Source: Liquorilactobacillus nagelii DSM 13675 (lineage in GTDB: Bacteria > Bacillota > Bacilli > Lactobacillales > Lactobacillaceae). Taken from it: a stretch of 64,000 nt of DNA. The DNA lies in assembly GCF_019444005.1 (NCBI RefSeq), contig NZ_CP049304.1, positions 1,612,001 through 1,676,000 of the forward strand, in the 5' to 3' direction. Positions within the stretch are counted from its first letter, which is position 1. Every line of letters starts with the position of its first letter. Positions 27,228 through 41,680 of the stretch are shown in pieces. The position numbers and the translations under genes are program-made. The notes below the pieces were generated by a model, which saw only the letters and a program-made list of their open reading frames with translations, did no database searches and was not told the origin of the DNA.

Positions 27228-28001
27228 TTAAATCCTTAATATTTTTAATGTATTTTGATAAGTCTGCTTTGCAAATTTTTCAACTGACAATTGACGTAAG
27301 TCTGCCAAATATTCAACCGTTAGGCGGGTAAATCCGGGTTCATTCTGCTGTCCGCGATAAGGCACTGGTGCTAGATAAGGCGCATCCGTTTCAACCAAAA
27401 TTCGGTCTAGTGGTGTTGCTAAAAATGCTTCTCTTACCTCAACAGCATTTTTAAAAGTCACCACGCCGCTAAATGACAAATTCATTCCCAAGTCTAAAAA
27501 TTTTTTAGACCATGAAGTGTCACCATTGAAGCTATGCATAATTGCACCGAAATCGCCAACATGGGCAGCCTTGAGAATTCGATAAGTATCTTCAAAGGCA
27601 TCTCGATTATGAATACTGACTGGCACATTTAACTCGCGGGCTAACTCTAATTGTTGTTGGAAAACTTCTTGCTGGATTTTCGGTTCAACTGAGCAATGAT
27701 AGTCTAACCCGATTTCCCCTAAAGCTTTCATCTGCGGAAATTTAAATTTCTGGGCCAATTCATCCAACTCTGTCGTATTAAACCGAACGGCGTCTTCCGG
27801 ATGACAACCAGCCGCTCCATAAATGTTATTATCTAACTGCCAAAGTTGCTGCAATCGTCCAAAACTAGCTCCATCCCCAGCTAAGACCAGCATTTTTTTT
27901 ACACCCCATGCGTGAGCGCGCTTAATTACGTCCGGCAGATCAGTGGTAAACGCTGGATCATTAATATGCGTATGTGAATCAAAAATTGTCAGCTCTGACA
28001 T
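27228..28001 (-). CDS. TatD-family metal-dependent hydrolase
   Basis: A 257-residue TIM-barrel hydrolase of the TatD DNase family. Metal ligands are visible in FDSHTHIND, GEIGLDYH, SIHNRDAF, MHSFNGD and ETDAPYLAP. Members have 3'-5' exonuclease activity and are thought to aid DNA repair or quality control. The B. subtilis counterpart is YabD, in the same neighbourhood after metG. Directly upstream of rnmV. Confidence 0.94.
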   Translation of the reverse strand: MSELTIFDSHTHINDPAFTTDLPDVIKRAHAWGVKKMLVLAGDGASFGRLQQLWQLDNNIYGAAGCHPEDAVRFNTTELDELAQKFKFPQMKALGEIGLDYHCSVEPKIQQEVFQQQLELARELNVPVSIHNRDAFEDTYRILKAAHVGDFGAIMHSFNGDTSWSKKFLDLGMNLSFSGVVTFKNAVEVREAFLATPLDRILVETDAPYLAPVPYRGQQNEPGFTRLTVEYLADLRQLSVEKFAKQTYQNTLKILRI

Positions 28002-28023
28002 CCTTTTTCTCCTAACTCATAAT

Positions 28024-28064
28024 AAAAGATCTTTTTCTGAGCTTTCTCAGAGAAAAGATCTTTT
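28024..28064 (-). terminator. Terminator between metG and tatD
   Basis: A long near-perfect stem: AAAAGATCT...CTGAG (28024-28041) pairs with CTCAG...AGATCTTTT (28046-28064), with flanking A/T tracts, immediately after the metG stop. Confidence 0.82.
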
Positions 28065-28072
28065 AGCTTCGA

Positions 28073-30100
<2,028 letters not shown>

Positions 30101-30145
30101 TCACTCGGTGAATCTTTATTATTTTCAATTTTGATAGTTACCGTT

Positions 30146-30174
30146 AGTATAGCATATTTTAACGATCAATCGAA
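30146..30174 (-). promoter_or_regulatory. metG promoter
   Basis: Minus strand: -35 TTCGAT (30169-30174), 17-bp spacer, -10 TATACT (30146-30151) preceded by TGC (extended -10). No T-box precedes metG. Confidence 0.55.
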
Positions 30175-30181
30175 CAAAAAC

Positions 30182-30877
30182 TCAAATCTGCAATTGGGCA
30201 AATGCCGTGCTGGCATCCATATTCAGTTGCTCGGCCCCAACTGGTAAATCCAGTTTTTCACGATTAACTGCAATTAATTTTGCCTGCGGCTGGCGATAAG
30301 CTAATAAGCCTGCAAACGGATAAACCCGTAAAGAGGTTCCGCAAACCAGCAATAAATCTGCAGTCGCAATTGCTGCAATAGCTTTTTCTAATACTTCTGA
30401 TGCGATTGATTCTCCATATAACACAATGTCTGGACGCAAAATTCCACTGCAACTTTGATGATACATGTTTTGCAAATACGTTTGGTAGTCAACCAATTGC
30501 TGACAATGCTGACAATAAATTCGATATAGACTGCCATGAAATTCAATTACATTCTTCGCTCCAGCTTTAGTATGCAAGCCATCAACATTTTGCGTAATAA
30601 TTGAGGCTGCTTTTTTCTGTGTTATGTCTGCCATTTTTTGATGGATAATATTGGGTTGAGCCTGCGGGTAATACATCTGAGTAGTTACAAAATGATAAAA
30701 CTTTTCCGGTTCATGCTCTAGACAAGTTCTACTTAACAGATACTCTGGCTGTTCTTGCCCATTATCATAGATTCCGCCTTTAGAACGATAATCTGGAATT
30801 CCTGACGGTGTCGAAACCCCTGCTCCTGTTAGGAAAACAATTTTTGTTGCATTTTTGATAACTGTAGTTAATGACAT
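30182..30877 (-). CDS. NAD-dependent protein deacylase (sirtuin)
   Basis: Sir2-family enzyme removing acyl groups from lysines with NAD. 231 residues: FLTGAGVSTPSGIPDYRS (NAD-binding GAG and DYR), TQNVDGLH, catalytic His in VIEFHGSL, then VCGTSLRVYPFAGL. The zinc site is unusual: the first pair is YCQHC, but the second reads HQSC before SGILRPDIVLYGE, so one Cys is missing and His may replace it. ATG 30877 has AGGAGG seven bases upstream; the open frame extends 78 codons into the upstream gene's sequence without Sir2 similarity. Confidence 0.93.
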   Translation of the reverse strand: MSLTTVIKNATKIVFLTGAGVSTPSGIPDYRSKGGIYDNGQEQPEYLLSRTCLEHEPEKFYHFVTTQMYYPQAQPNIIHQKMADITQKKAASIITQNVDGLHTKAGAKNVIEFHGSLYRIYCQHCQQLVDYQTYLQNMYHQSCSGILRPDIVLYGESIASEVLEKAIAAIATADLLLVCGTSLRVYPFAGLLAYRQPQAKLIAVNREKLDLPVGAEQLNMDASTAFAQLQI

Positions 30878-30911
30878 ACTTTGGCCTCCTGTCAAAAACC
30901 TTATGATTTCT

Positions 30912-31862
30912 TCATCTTTCCTGATAGACAAAACCATATTTTTCCATGAATTCACCCACTGATAGGCGATAAATTTCTTTGAAAAATTCATCTGGTTTTT
31001 GAGTGGATGGCGTCGGCAAAACAAATGAGTTTTGATCATCTTGACGATAAACTCCAAGATACGCTTTAGTGTCATGCAAACTTTCTTTGAATTCAACATG
31101 GTAAAGTGCAAATAGCTGACGCAACTGTAATTTAAGTTGTCGTTTGCTTAAAACTGGTGTGACTGTTAAGAATTGATTCAGCTTCATTGACGGCAAATGC
31201 CAATTAGTCAAATTTTGATCAAACTGTTGAAACAATTTAACAATACCGTGCCGAATTGCTAACGGCGCTAGTAACTCCTTAGCGGTTAATTTTTGATACA
31301 TTTCTTTAGCTGCTTGGGTTGAAACTGGATACAGTTGCTGGAGCTTTGCAGTAACTTGTTGATCCCCTTGGAAGAAAACCAATCCATCTAAAATACTGAT
31401 CGTTCGTAAAACCATCCATTGATCAATTTGATTTTTTTCTGGCTCTAAAATCGCTAGTAATCCTTTAAAAAACATTTCAGCGACTGTTTGATTTAAAAAG
31501 CCCAATTTTCGTTGCTGATCATAAACTTGTAAATGCATCACTGTATCGTACAATTCTAGCCCTGTTGCCATAAACTTATCATCTAGGTTCAAATCACCAC
31601 TTGTTAAATTAAATTGAATCTGTGGTAAATTTTCAGTGAATTGCTGAATATGTAGTAATTCATGAGAAACCAGAAAATTAACTGCTTGATTATTTTTTAA
31701 TGCAATCACCATTTTCCCATCACGGAAAAAATGTTCAGCTTGATCATGCCGCAAAAAATTAACTTTCGTAGTTGTTGGTTCAATCACAATTGGCTGATGA
31801 ATTTTCTTGGCAGTAGCGTCTAACAAAGATTGAACTTCTGGTTGTAGTTTTATTTCTGTCAT
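30912..31862 (-). CDS. IpaB/EvcA-type protein with HELLH metal motif
   Basis: A 316-residue cytoplasmic protein of a family annotated in lactobacilli as IpaB/EvcA family; function unknown. It contains VSHELLHIQQF (His67, Glu68, His71), the HExxH pattern of zinc metallopeptidases, in a helical context. The C-terminal ~80 residues are mixed alpha/beta. I start at the ATG four bases after the mvaA stop region, which has an AGTGAG-like site. The frame's earlier ATG, inside mvaA, has none. It follows mvaA closely and is followed by the sirtuin gene. Recruited activity is uncertain; no transmembrane segment. Confidence 0.72.
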   Translation of the reverse strand: MTEIKLQPEVQSLLDATAKKIHQPIVIEPTTTKVNFLRHDQAEHFFRDGKMVIALKNNQAVNFLVSHELLHIQQFTENLPQIQFNLTSGDLNLDDKFMATGLELYDTVMHLQVYDQQRKLGFLNQTVAEMFFKGLLAILEPEKNQIDQWMVLRTISILDGLVFFQGDQQVTAKLQQLYPVSTQAAKEMYQKLTAKELLAPLAIRHGIVKLFQQFDQNLTNWHLPSMKLNQFLTVTPVLSKRQLKLQLRQLFALYHVEFKESLHDTKAYLGVYRQDDQNSFVLPTPSTQKPDEFFKEIYRLSVGEFMEKYGFVYQER

Positions 31863-31863
31863 T

Positions 31864-33135
31864 TTAATGCTCACTTTCATGTTTTTTGGCTAACAAAGAC
31901 TGGGCAGTTGTTAAATCCGTTTTTTTCATTTGCTGCATTTGCTTTAAGATAGTTGCAACCTCGTTTGGTTGCGCACCGGCAGCTAAAATCGTTGCCCGTA
32001 ATTGCAATCGCATATGACCTTGTTGAATTCCCTCACTAACAAGTGCCTGAAGAGCCGCTAAGTTTTGAGCTAAGCCTACACTTGCAATGATTTCCGCTAA
32101 TTGTGTAGCCGAATTTATTTTGGCTAACTGCTGATTTAATTGTACTAGTGGTACAATTTTAATTGAACCACCAACAACCGCTACTGGTAGTGGTAAAGTT
32201 ATTTTCCCTTCTAAAATAGAATTATCTGAATTAAGTTGCCACTGACTTAAGCCACGGTAGCTACCGCTTTTAACTGCAAAAGCATGAGCTGCACTTTCAA
32301 TCGCTCGCCAATCATTACCCATGGCAATTGCAACTGCATCGACCCCATTCATAATTCCTTTGTTGTGAGTAGCTGCTCGATAAGGATCTAACTGAGCCAA
32401 TCTTGAAGCAACCGCAATTTTCTCAGCAACCTGCTGTCCAGCTAACTGCGGTCTAGTTAAAAATTCTACTGGAATCCGACAACTAGCTTGGGCTAATGAT
32501 TCATCTGCTAAGTTGCTAAGAACACTCAATAAAACTGGTGCTGAGATCTGAGTTCCTAAGTAATTTGCGACCGCCTCCAGCATTGAGTTGACCATGTTGG
32601 CTCCCATTGCCTCTTGGGTATCAATTGCTAAGTCTAATGAAACTAAATCTGCTGCTAAAATTCTAACTCGCAAGTGACGGGCACCACCACCGCGCTTTTG
32701 CAAGGATGGGTGAGCCTGATTAGCAATTAAAATTAATTTTTCTTGTTGTTCTTCCAAATTTTTCTTCAACTTTTCAGGTTGAGATACTTTCTCAAAAACA
32801 ATTTGCCCCCATAATAAATGGCCTGAAACTTTTGTTGTGAAGCCGCCACTCTTCTCAATAATAGCCGCTCCATGGCTACTAGCAGCTATAACTGATGGTT
32901 CTTCTGTTACCATTGGAATTAAATAACGTTTGCCATTAATTAAATAATGAAGCGCCAGACCCTCGGGTAAATTATAATGTGTCAGATAATTTTCAATTTG
33001 TTGATCTCCAAGTTCTGGGTCACTTGCTGAACATTGCAATATTTTTCGTTGCTGATCAGAAATTATTTTCTGATCAATCAAGGCTTGTAGGCGTTGTTGC
33101 CATGTTTTTTGATAAAACTTGCTTAAATTTGTCAT
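31864..33135 (-). CDS. mvaA: Hydroxymethylglutaryl-CoA reductase (class II, degradative type)
   Basis: Forms mevalonate from HMG-CoA, the committed step of the mevalonate route to isoprenoids in lactobacilli. 423 residues, the class II bacterial length. Landmarks: VTEEPSVIAASSHGA (HMG-CoA-binding Glu), DTQEAMGANMVNSM (cofactor-binding DAMGxN-like), THNKGIMNGVDAVAIAMGND (catalytic Lys and Asp) and a C-terminal helical part. AAGGATG precedes the ATG. Divergent from the solute-binding protein gene upstream, with a 74-base gap. Confidence 0.96.
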   Translation of the reverse strand: MTNLSKFYQKTWQQRLQALIDQKIISDQQRKILQCSASDPELGDQQIENYLTHYNLPEGLALHYLINGKRYLIPMVTEEPSVIAASSHGAAIIEKSGGFTTKVSGHLLWGQIVFEKVSQPEKLKKNLEEQQEKLILIANQAHPSLQKRGGGARHLRVRILAADLVSLDLAIDTQEAMGANMVNSMLEAVANYLGTQISAPVLLSVLSNLADESLAQASCRIPVEFLTRPQLAGQQVAEKIAVASRLAQLDPYRAATHNKGIMNGVDAVAIAMGNDWRAIESAAHAFAVKSGSYRGLSQWQLNSDNSILEGKITLPLPVAVVGGSIKIVPLVQLNQQLAKINSATQLAEIIASVGLAQNLAALQALVSEGIQQGHMRLQLRATILAAGAQPNEVATILKQMQQMKKTDLTTAQSLLAKKHESEH

Positions 33136-33209
33136 TTTTATACATCCTTAATCAATTATTGCTATACTTAAAAAAGAATTAACAGCTGCTTTCGGAGGAA
33201 TTTACAGTT

Positions 33210-33959
33210 ATGCACAATCACAAAAAAATGCTTACAATTTCAATTATAATTTTAGCACTGCTTAGCAGCAGCTGGCTATTGTTATTCAATTTTTCAAGAA
33301 TCAACCAGCAAAAGCAATTACCTTTTAGGGTCGGTATTGTTCATGAACAGCAAAACTATACGCAAAAGCAACAATTTTCATTTAACTATCAACTGGCAAA
33401 AAAATTAAAAATTCCCCAAAAAAAGACTGTAATTATAACCGGTTCTGCCTCTACTTTAAAGAAGCAATTTAAACAACATCAATTGCAACTAATACTTGGA
33501 CTGGCTAGTAAACAACCCACAACCAATAAAATTAATTATCTTTTTTTGCCGAATACTTTAGTAGTTAATCGGAATCATCCAATTAAAGACTTGACTACAT
33601 ATCACCACAAACTTGGAATAGCAAATTCTGTTTTACCAACCAATCTAACCATTTTGAATCTTAAGCAAAAAAAATATTCCAGCGATCTTAAATTGTTGAA
33701 TGCCATTAACAAATCTCAAATTCATGCTGGAATTATGAGCAATTTAGAATATAACTATTTAACCAAGCAGCAGCCAGAATTTTTGAATACTACTGAAACA
33801 AGAACCGCTTTCCCACCTATGACAGCTAGCGTTACCGGCGCTTTAGTTGAAAAAAAATACCATTCAACAATTAAACGCATGTTTAAAAAAATGCAGTTAG
33901 ATGGTCAATTAGCAAATTTATCAGTGAAATATTTTTTTCAAGATTATACTCAAGAATGA
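33210..33959 (+). CDS. Membrane-anchored solute-binding-protein-like (SBP_bac_3 type)
   Basis: A 249-residue protein with an N-terminal hydrophobic anchor (about residues 8-28, no lipobox Cys), then a domain resembling amino-acid ABC transporter substrate-binding proteins: FRVGIVHEQQNY, FNYQLAKKLKI, LGIANSVLPTNLTI and the C-terminal HSTIKRMFKKMQLDGQL. Unusually rich in Lys and Gln. No permease or ATPase gene is adjacent, so it is either an orphan binding protein or one with another role. GGAGG precedes the ATG. Confidence 0.72.
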   Translation: MHNHKKMLTISIIILALLSSSWLLLFNFSRINQQKQLPFRVGIVHEQQNYTQKQQFSFNYQLAKKLKIPQKKTVIITGSASTLKKQFKQHQLQLILGLASKQPTTNKINYLFLPNTLVVNRNHPIKDLTTYHHKLGIANSVLPTNLTILNLKQKKYSSDLKLLNAINKSQIHAGIMSNLEYNYLTKQQPEFLNTTETRTAFPPMTASVTGALVEKKYHSTIKRMFKKMQLDGQLANLSVKYFFQDYTQE

Positions 33960-34262
33960 AGCATAAAAAATGTTTCACTACATTTTTTAATTTTGAAATC
34001 AACTTTCTCATCTAACGCCTATAATTACATTCATCAGATATTGGTAGTCACTAATTGTCTTTTAGTTTTTTTATGTAAAGATTGTATCAGACCTATCCTA
34101 GTTTTACTAGAAAATCACTAGTCTTTCATTTGTATACCATTTTTTTCTTAGGTGCAATTAAGTAGGAGGCAACTGATTAAGTAAGTTACAAATTCTCAAT
34201 ACCACTATATATTCCAACTGCTATGACCCACAGCGGACTTACACCGCCTAGTTATCACCCAT
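33960..34262. other. Intergenic region without recognisable genes
   Basis: About 300 AT-rich bases between the binding-protein gene and the rRNA terminator. I see no convincing reading frame, repeat or promoter. An AAAATGT...ACATTTT type weak hairpin just after 33960 could end the upstream transcript. Confidence 0.4.
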
Positions 34263-34320
34263 GCCGTGCTCATAGAAAAAAGCAGCTGATGCTTTTACAC
34301 ATCAACTGCTTTTTCTATGA
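34263..34320 (-). terminator. rRNA operon terminator
   Basis: A very long inverted repeat whose outer arm (CCGTGCTCATAG) reaches the 5S 3' end. The core AGCAGTTGATG / CATCAGCTGCT is followed by six T on the minus strand. It terminates the 16S-23S-5S transcript. Confidence 0.88.
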
Positions 34321-34438
34321 GCACGGCAACTTCCTACCCTCACAGGGGGCGATCCCCCAACTACTATCGGCGTTAAGAAGCTTAACTTCTGTGTTCGGCA
34401 TGGGAACAGGTGTATCCTTCTTGCTATCGCCACCGCAC
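34321..34438 (-). rRNA. rrf: 5S ribosomal RNA
   Basis: About 118 bases with the Firmicutes 5S pattern: GGTGGCGATAGCAAGAAGG at the 5' side, CCGAACACAGAAGTTAAGC in the middle and GGTAGGAAGTTGCC at the 3' side. Ends are set by helix I pairing and are approximate. Cut out by RNase M5, whose gene rnmV is in this window. Confidence 0.93.
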
Positions 34439-34518
34439 TCTTCTTTTGAGAAAATCTTGTTCTCTCAAAACCAGCTAATATCTTTCTCTTTTTCCCTCGA
34501 ACTCCGTTCTTCTTCTTT

Positions 34519-39180
<4,662 letters not shown>

Positions 39181-39319
39181 AAAGTTTGTGACTCATTTTT
39201 ATTACTAGCGAATTGACTTCGCAAATTTTGTCCTTGCTTTCGCAAGGCCCTGCACATTTGCTTTATCGAAACTTTGTTCAGTTTTCAAAGGTCTACTGTT
39301 TTAATAACGCAACTTTTAA

Positions 39320-39348
39320 AGTGTATAACATAATTCATAATCAGTCAA
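39320..39348 (-). promoter_or_regulatory. rRNA promoter P2
   Basis: Minus strand: -35 TTGACT (39343-39348), 17-bp spacer, -10 TACACT (39320-39325), about 140 bases upstream of the 16S 5' end. Confidence 0.55.
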
Positions 39349-39406
39349 GAACTAATTTGAAGTTTTTATTTTTTAAAAGCTCGATTGCTCAGCGGCAACA
39401 TATTTA

Positions 39407-39435
39407 ATAATACAATGCTGGTTACTTTTCGTCAA
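39407..39435 (-). promoter_or_regulatory. rRNA promoter P1
   Basis: Minus strand: -35 TTGACG (39430-39435), 17-bp spacer, -10 TATTAT (39407-39412). Tandem promoters are the rule for rrn operons. The rest of 39181-39585 is AT-rich leader and holds no gene. Confidence 0.75.
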
Positions 39436-39531
39436 GCTCTTTTTTTGTTTTTTTCAATTGGATTTCCATTAACTATTCAAAAAAATAAATAGCATCATTT
39501 TTAAGTTTGAATCTTTTGCTAAGCTTTTAAT

Positions 39532-39582
39532 AAAAAAACAGCATAGCTGTCGTATCTTTGACAACAAGCTTGCTGTTTTTAA
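39532..39582 (-). terminator. tyrS terminator
   Basis: On the minus strand AAAAACAGCA pairs with TGCTGTTTTT, with an inner stem AGCT...AGCT, then seven T residues, immediately after the tyrS stop. Confidence 0.8.
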
Positions 39583-39585
39583 GTT

Positions 39586-40836
39586 CTATTTAACTTCTGC
39601 TAAGAAGTATTTCTTTTTGCCACGTCTTACAATCACAAATTTGCCATCAAAACTAGCAGTTGGATCAATTTCAAATTCCAGATCTTGAGTCCGTTCACCA
39701 TTTATATAAATCGCTCCATTAGTGATATCCTCGCGAGCTTGTCGCTTTGATTTTTCAATCTCAGTTTCAACCAACCAATCAACAATATTTTTTTTCGCAG
39801 CTGTAACAACCACTGTCGGCATTTTCTTAAATCCTTGTTCTATCTCTACCGCCGTTAACTGCTTTACATCTCCGGAAAATAACGCTTTAGAAATCCTTTC
39901 CGCCTGCTTGACAGCTTCTTTACCATGAACAAATTCTGTAACTTCTTCAGCCAATCTTCGTTGAGCTTCGCGTTTTTCTGGCTGAGTCTTAACTTTTTCA
40001 GCTAATTCTGCAATTTCCGTCTGATCTAAGAAAGTGAAGAATTTAAGATATTTAATGACATCTCGATCATCTTGGTTTAACCAGAATTGATAAAATTCAT
40101 ATGGTGTCGTCTTTTTTGCATCAAGCCAAACTGCCCCACCAGCAGTTTTACCAAATTTGGTTCCATCAGCTTTAAGCATTAACGGAACTGTTAATGCAAA
40201 AACTTGTGCCTTATTTCCTTCTAATTTATGAATCATATCAATTCCTGCAGTAATATTTCCCCATTGATCGGCACCGCCAATTTGCAATTGAACATCATTA
40301 TGCTTATAAAGATGATAAAAATCTAATGACTGCAAAATTTGGTAAGTGAACTCTGTAAAGGAAATTCCGACCTCTAAACGACTGGAAATTACTTCTTTGT
40401 TTAGCATAGTATTAATATTGAATAATTTTCCATAATCACGCAAAAAACCTAGCAAATCTAATTTTGACAACCAATCGTAGTTATTGACAACAGTAATGTT
40501 ATCTTTGCCAAATAATTTTTGCATTTGTTCTGTTTGGCAGCGTTCATTGTGATGGACTTGCTCCATTGTCTGTAGAACCCGTTCTGCCTTTTTCCCAGAT
40601 GGATCACCAATTGAACCAGTACCGCCACCAATTAAAATATGTGCTCGATGTCCAGCCATTTGGAACCTCTTAAGCATCATAAAGGGGATTAGATGTCCAA
40701 TATGCAGGCTGTCTCCTGTCGGGTCAACTCCACAATAAAGCCCTACTGATTTGTCAGATAAAGCTCGTCGCAATCCTTCCTCATCAGACATCTGATTAAT
40801 TGCTCCACGCCATTTTAATTCTTTAATAATATCCAA
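39586..40836 (-). CDS. tyrS: Tyrosyl-tRNA synthetase
   Basis: Charges tRNA-Tyr. 416 residues; class I signatures DSLHIGHLIPF and KFGKTAGGA (KMSKS equivalent), with DQWGNITAGIDMI at the tyrosine pocket and a C-terminal S4-like RNA-binding domain (AREDITNGAIYINGERTQD). Preceded by a T-box leader with a Tyr (UAC) specifier, so expression rises when tRNA-Tyr is uncharged. Confidence 0.97.
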   Translation of the reverse strand: MDIIKELKWRGAINQMSDEEGLRRALSDKSVGLYCGVDPTGDSLHIGHLIPFMMLKRFQMAGHRAHILIGGGTGSIGDPSGKKAERVLQTMEQVHHNERCQTEQMQKLFGKDNITVVNNYDWLSKLDLLGFLRDYGKLFNINTMLNKEVISSRLEVGISFTEFTYQILQSLDFYHLYKHNDVQLQIGGADQWGNITAGIDMIHKLEGNKAQVFALTVPLMLKADGTKFGKTAGGAVWLDAKKTTPYEFYQFWLNQDDRDVIKYLKFFTFLDQTEIAELAEKVKTQPEKREAQRRLAEEVTEFVHGKEAVKQAERISKALFSGDVKQLTAVEIEQGFKKMPTVVVTAAKKNIVDWLVETEIEKSKRQAREDITNGAIYINGERTQDLEFEIDPTASFDGKFVIVRRGKKKYFLAEVK

Positions 40837-40849
40837 TAGTTTTCCTCCT

Positions 40850-41075
40850 AAAATAAAAAATCCCTAAAATCCTCATTAATGAAGATTCTAGGGACGAAAT
40901 ATTCCGCGTTACCACCCAAGTTATCAGTTAACCTGATCAGCTCTTATCATCAATATAGCGATGAACCACTCAGCTCCATAGTGTAATTCAAAATTAAATT
41001 TGGCTTGATTTTCAGCGACCATCAAGTTCCTTTTTTCCAAAAATTAATTCTACTGCGCTATTTCATTGCTGTTAC
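40850..41075 (-). promoter_or_regulatory. T-box riboswitch for tyrS
   Basis: The leader shows the T-box sequence GGGTGGTAACGCGG (minus, near 40905), a stem I region in which TAC within GAATTACACTATGG fits a tyrosine specifier codon, and a terminator whose arms are CCCTAGAATCTTCATTAATG-type (40860-40898) followed by TTTTTT. Uncharged tRNA-Tyr should stabilise the antiterminator. Confidence 0.9.
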
Positions 41076-41080
41076 TTTAG

Positions 41081-41109
41081 ATTCTAGGATTTTTTTCTCA
41101 TCCTGTCAA
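41081..41109 (-). promoter_or_regulatory. tyrS promoter overlapping the 3' end of perR
   Basis: Minus strand: -35 TTGACA (41104-41109, perfect), 17-bp spacer, -10 TAGAAT (41081-41086). The -35 overlaps the last codon and stop of the Fur-family gene. Confidence 0.72.
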
Positions 41110-41573
41110 TCTAATTTGATTTTTCCTTCACTCAATTTGGCTTGGCACTCTGGGCACAGACCATAAACTTCGTACTGACTATTAAAAACTTGATAGCCTG
41201 TTTTTTCAGTTGCTTCTGACTCAAGATGTTTGTAACTTTCATCGAAAACATCAACAATTTTATTGCAATTAACACAAATCACATGGTAGTGAGGTTCTTC
41301 AAAATAATCATAACGCATATGACCGCCACTATCCGAAGCAATTTCAATAATTAAATTATGGTCTATCAATAGCTGCAGCGTATTGTAAACAGTTGCTAAG
41401 CTAACACTAAAACCATTTCCTCGAACATAGTTAAAAATCATCTCAATTGAAGGATGCTCATGAGATGTCATCAAATATGATAAAATGACTTGCCTTTGAG
41501 GTGTGTTTTTAATTTTATATTCTTTTAACTTATTTGCAGCAGTCAGCAATGGCTTCTGTTCTTCTGCCATCAT
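41106..41573 (-). CDS. perR: Fur-family regulator, PerR-like
   Basis: A 155-residue Fur-family metal-dependent repressor. N-terminal winged helix (NTPQRQVILSYLM, SLATVYNTLQLLI), then dimerisation domain. The structural zinc pairs CVNC and CPEC are intact, and the regulatory metal ligands fit PerR: His in HEHPSIEMI, Asp in MRYDYFE and His-x-His in PHYHVIC. PerR senses peroxide by oxidation of these His. GGAGG is eight bases before the first of two ATG codons. A Fur/PerR-type operator overlaps its own start region, suggesting autoregulation. It could alternatively be Fur or Zur; PerR is the best guess. Confidence 0.85.
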   Translation of the reverse strand: MMAEEQKPLLTAANKLKEYKIKNTPQRQVILSYLMTSHEHPSIEMIFNYVRGNGFSVSLATVYNTLQLLIDHNLIIEIASDSGGHMRYDYFEEPHYHVICVNCNKIVDVFDESYKHLESEATEKTGYQVFNSQYEVYGLCPECQAKLSEGKIKLD

Positions 41574-41603
41574 TCAGCAGCCCTCCTTGATGAAAATCAT
41601 AAT

Positions 41604-41618
41604 TGATAATTATTCTCA
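41604..41618. promoter_or_regulatory. Fur/PerR box at the perR promoter
   Basis: TGATAATTATTCTCA matches 14 of 15 positions of the Fur-family 7-1-7 consensus TGATAATNATTATCA. It lies just downstream of a TATAAT (minus strand, 41623-41628), in the expected transcription-start region of the PerR-like gene. Confidence 0.7.
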
Positions 41619-41652
41619 CTACATTATACGACTATCGGCTGTTAAAAGTCCA

Positions 41653-41680
41653 TTAAAAAAAATCAGTCAGCAACTGATTT
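41653..41680 (-). terminator. ackA terminator
   Basis: On the minus strand AAATCAGT (41673-41680) and ACTGATTT (41660-41667) form an 8-bp stem with a 5-base loop, followed by a T-run; it begins at the ackA stop codon. Confidence 0.75.
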
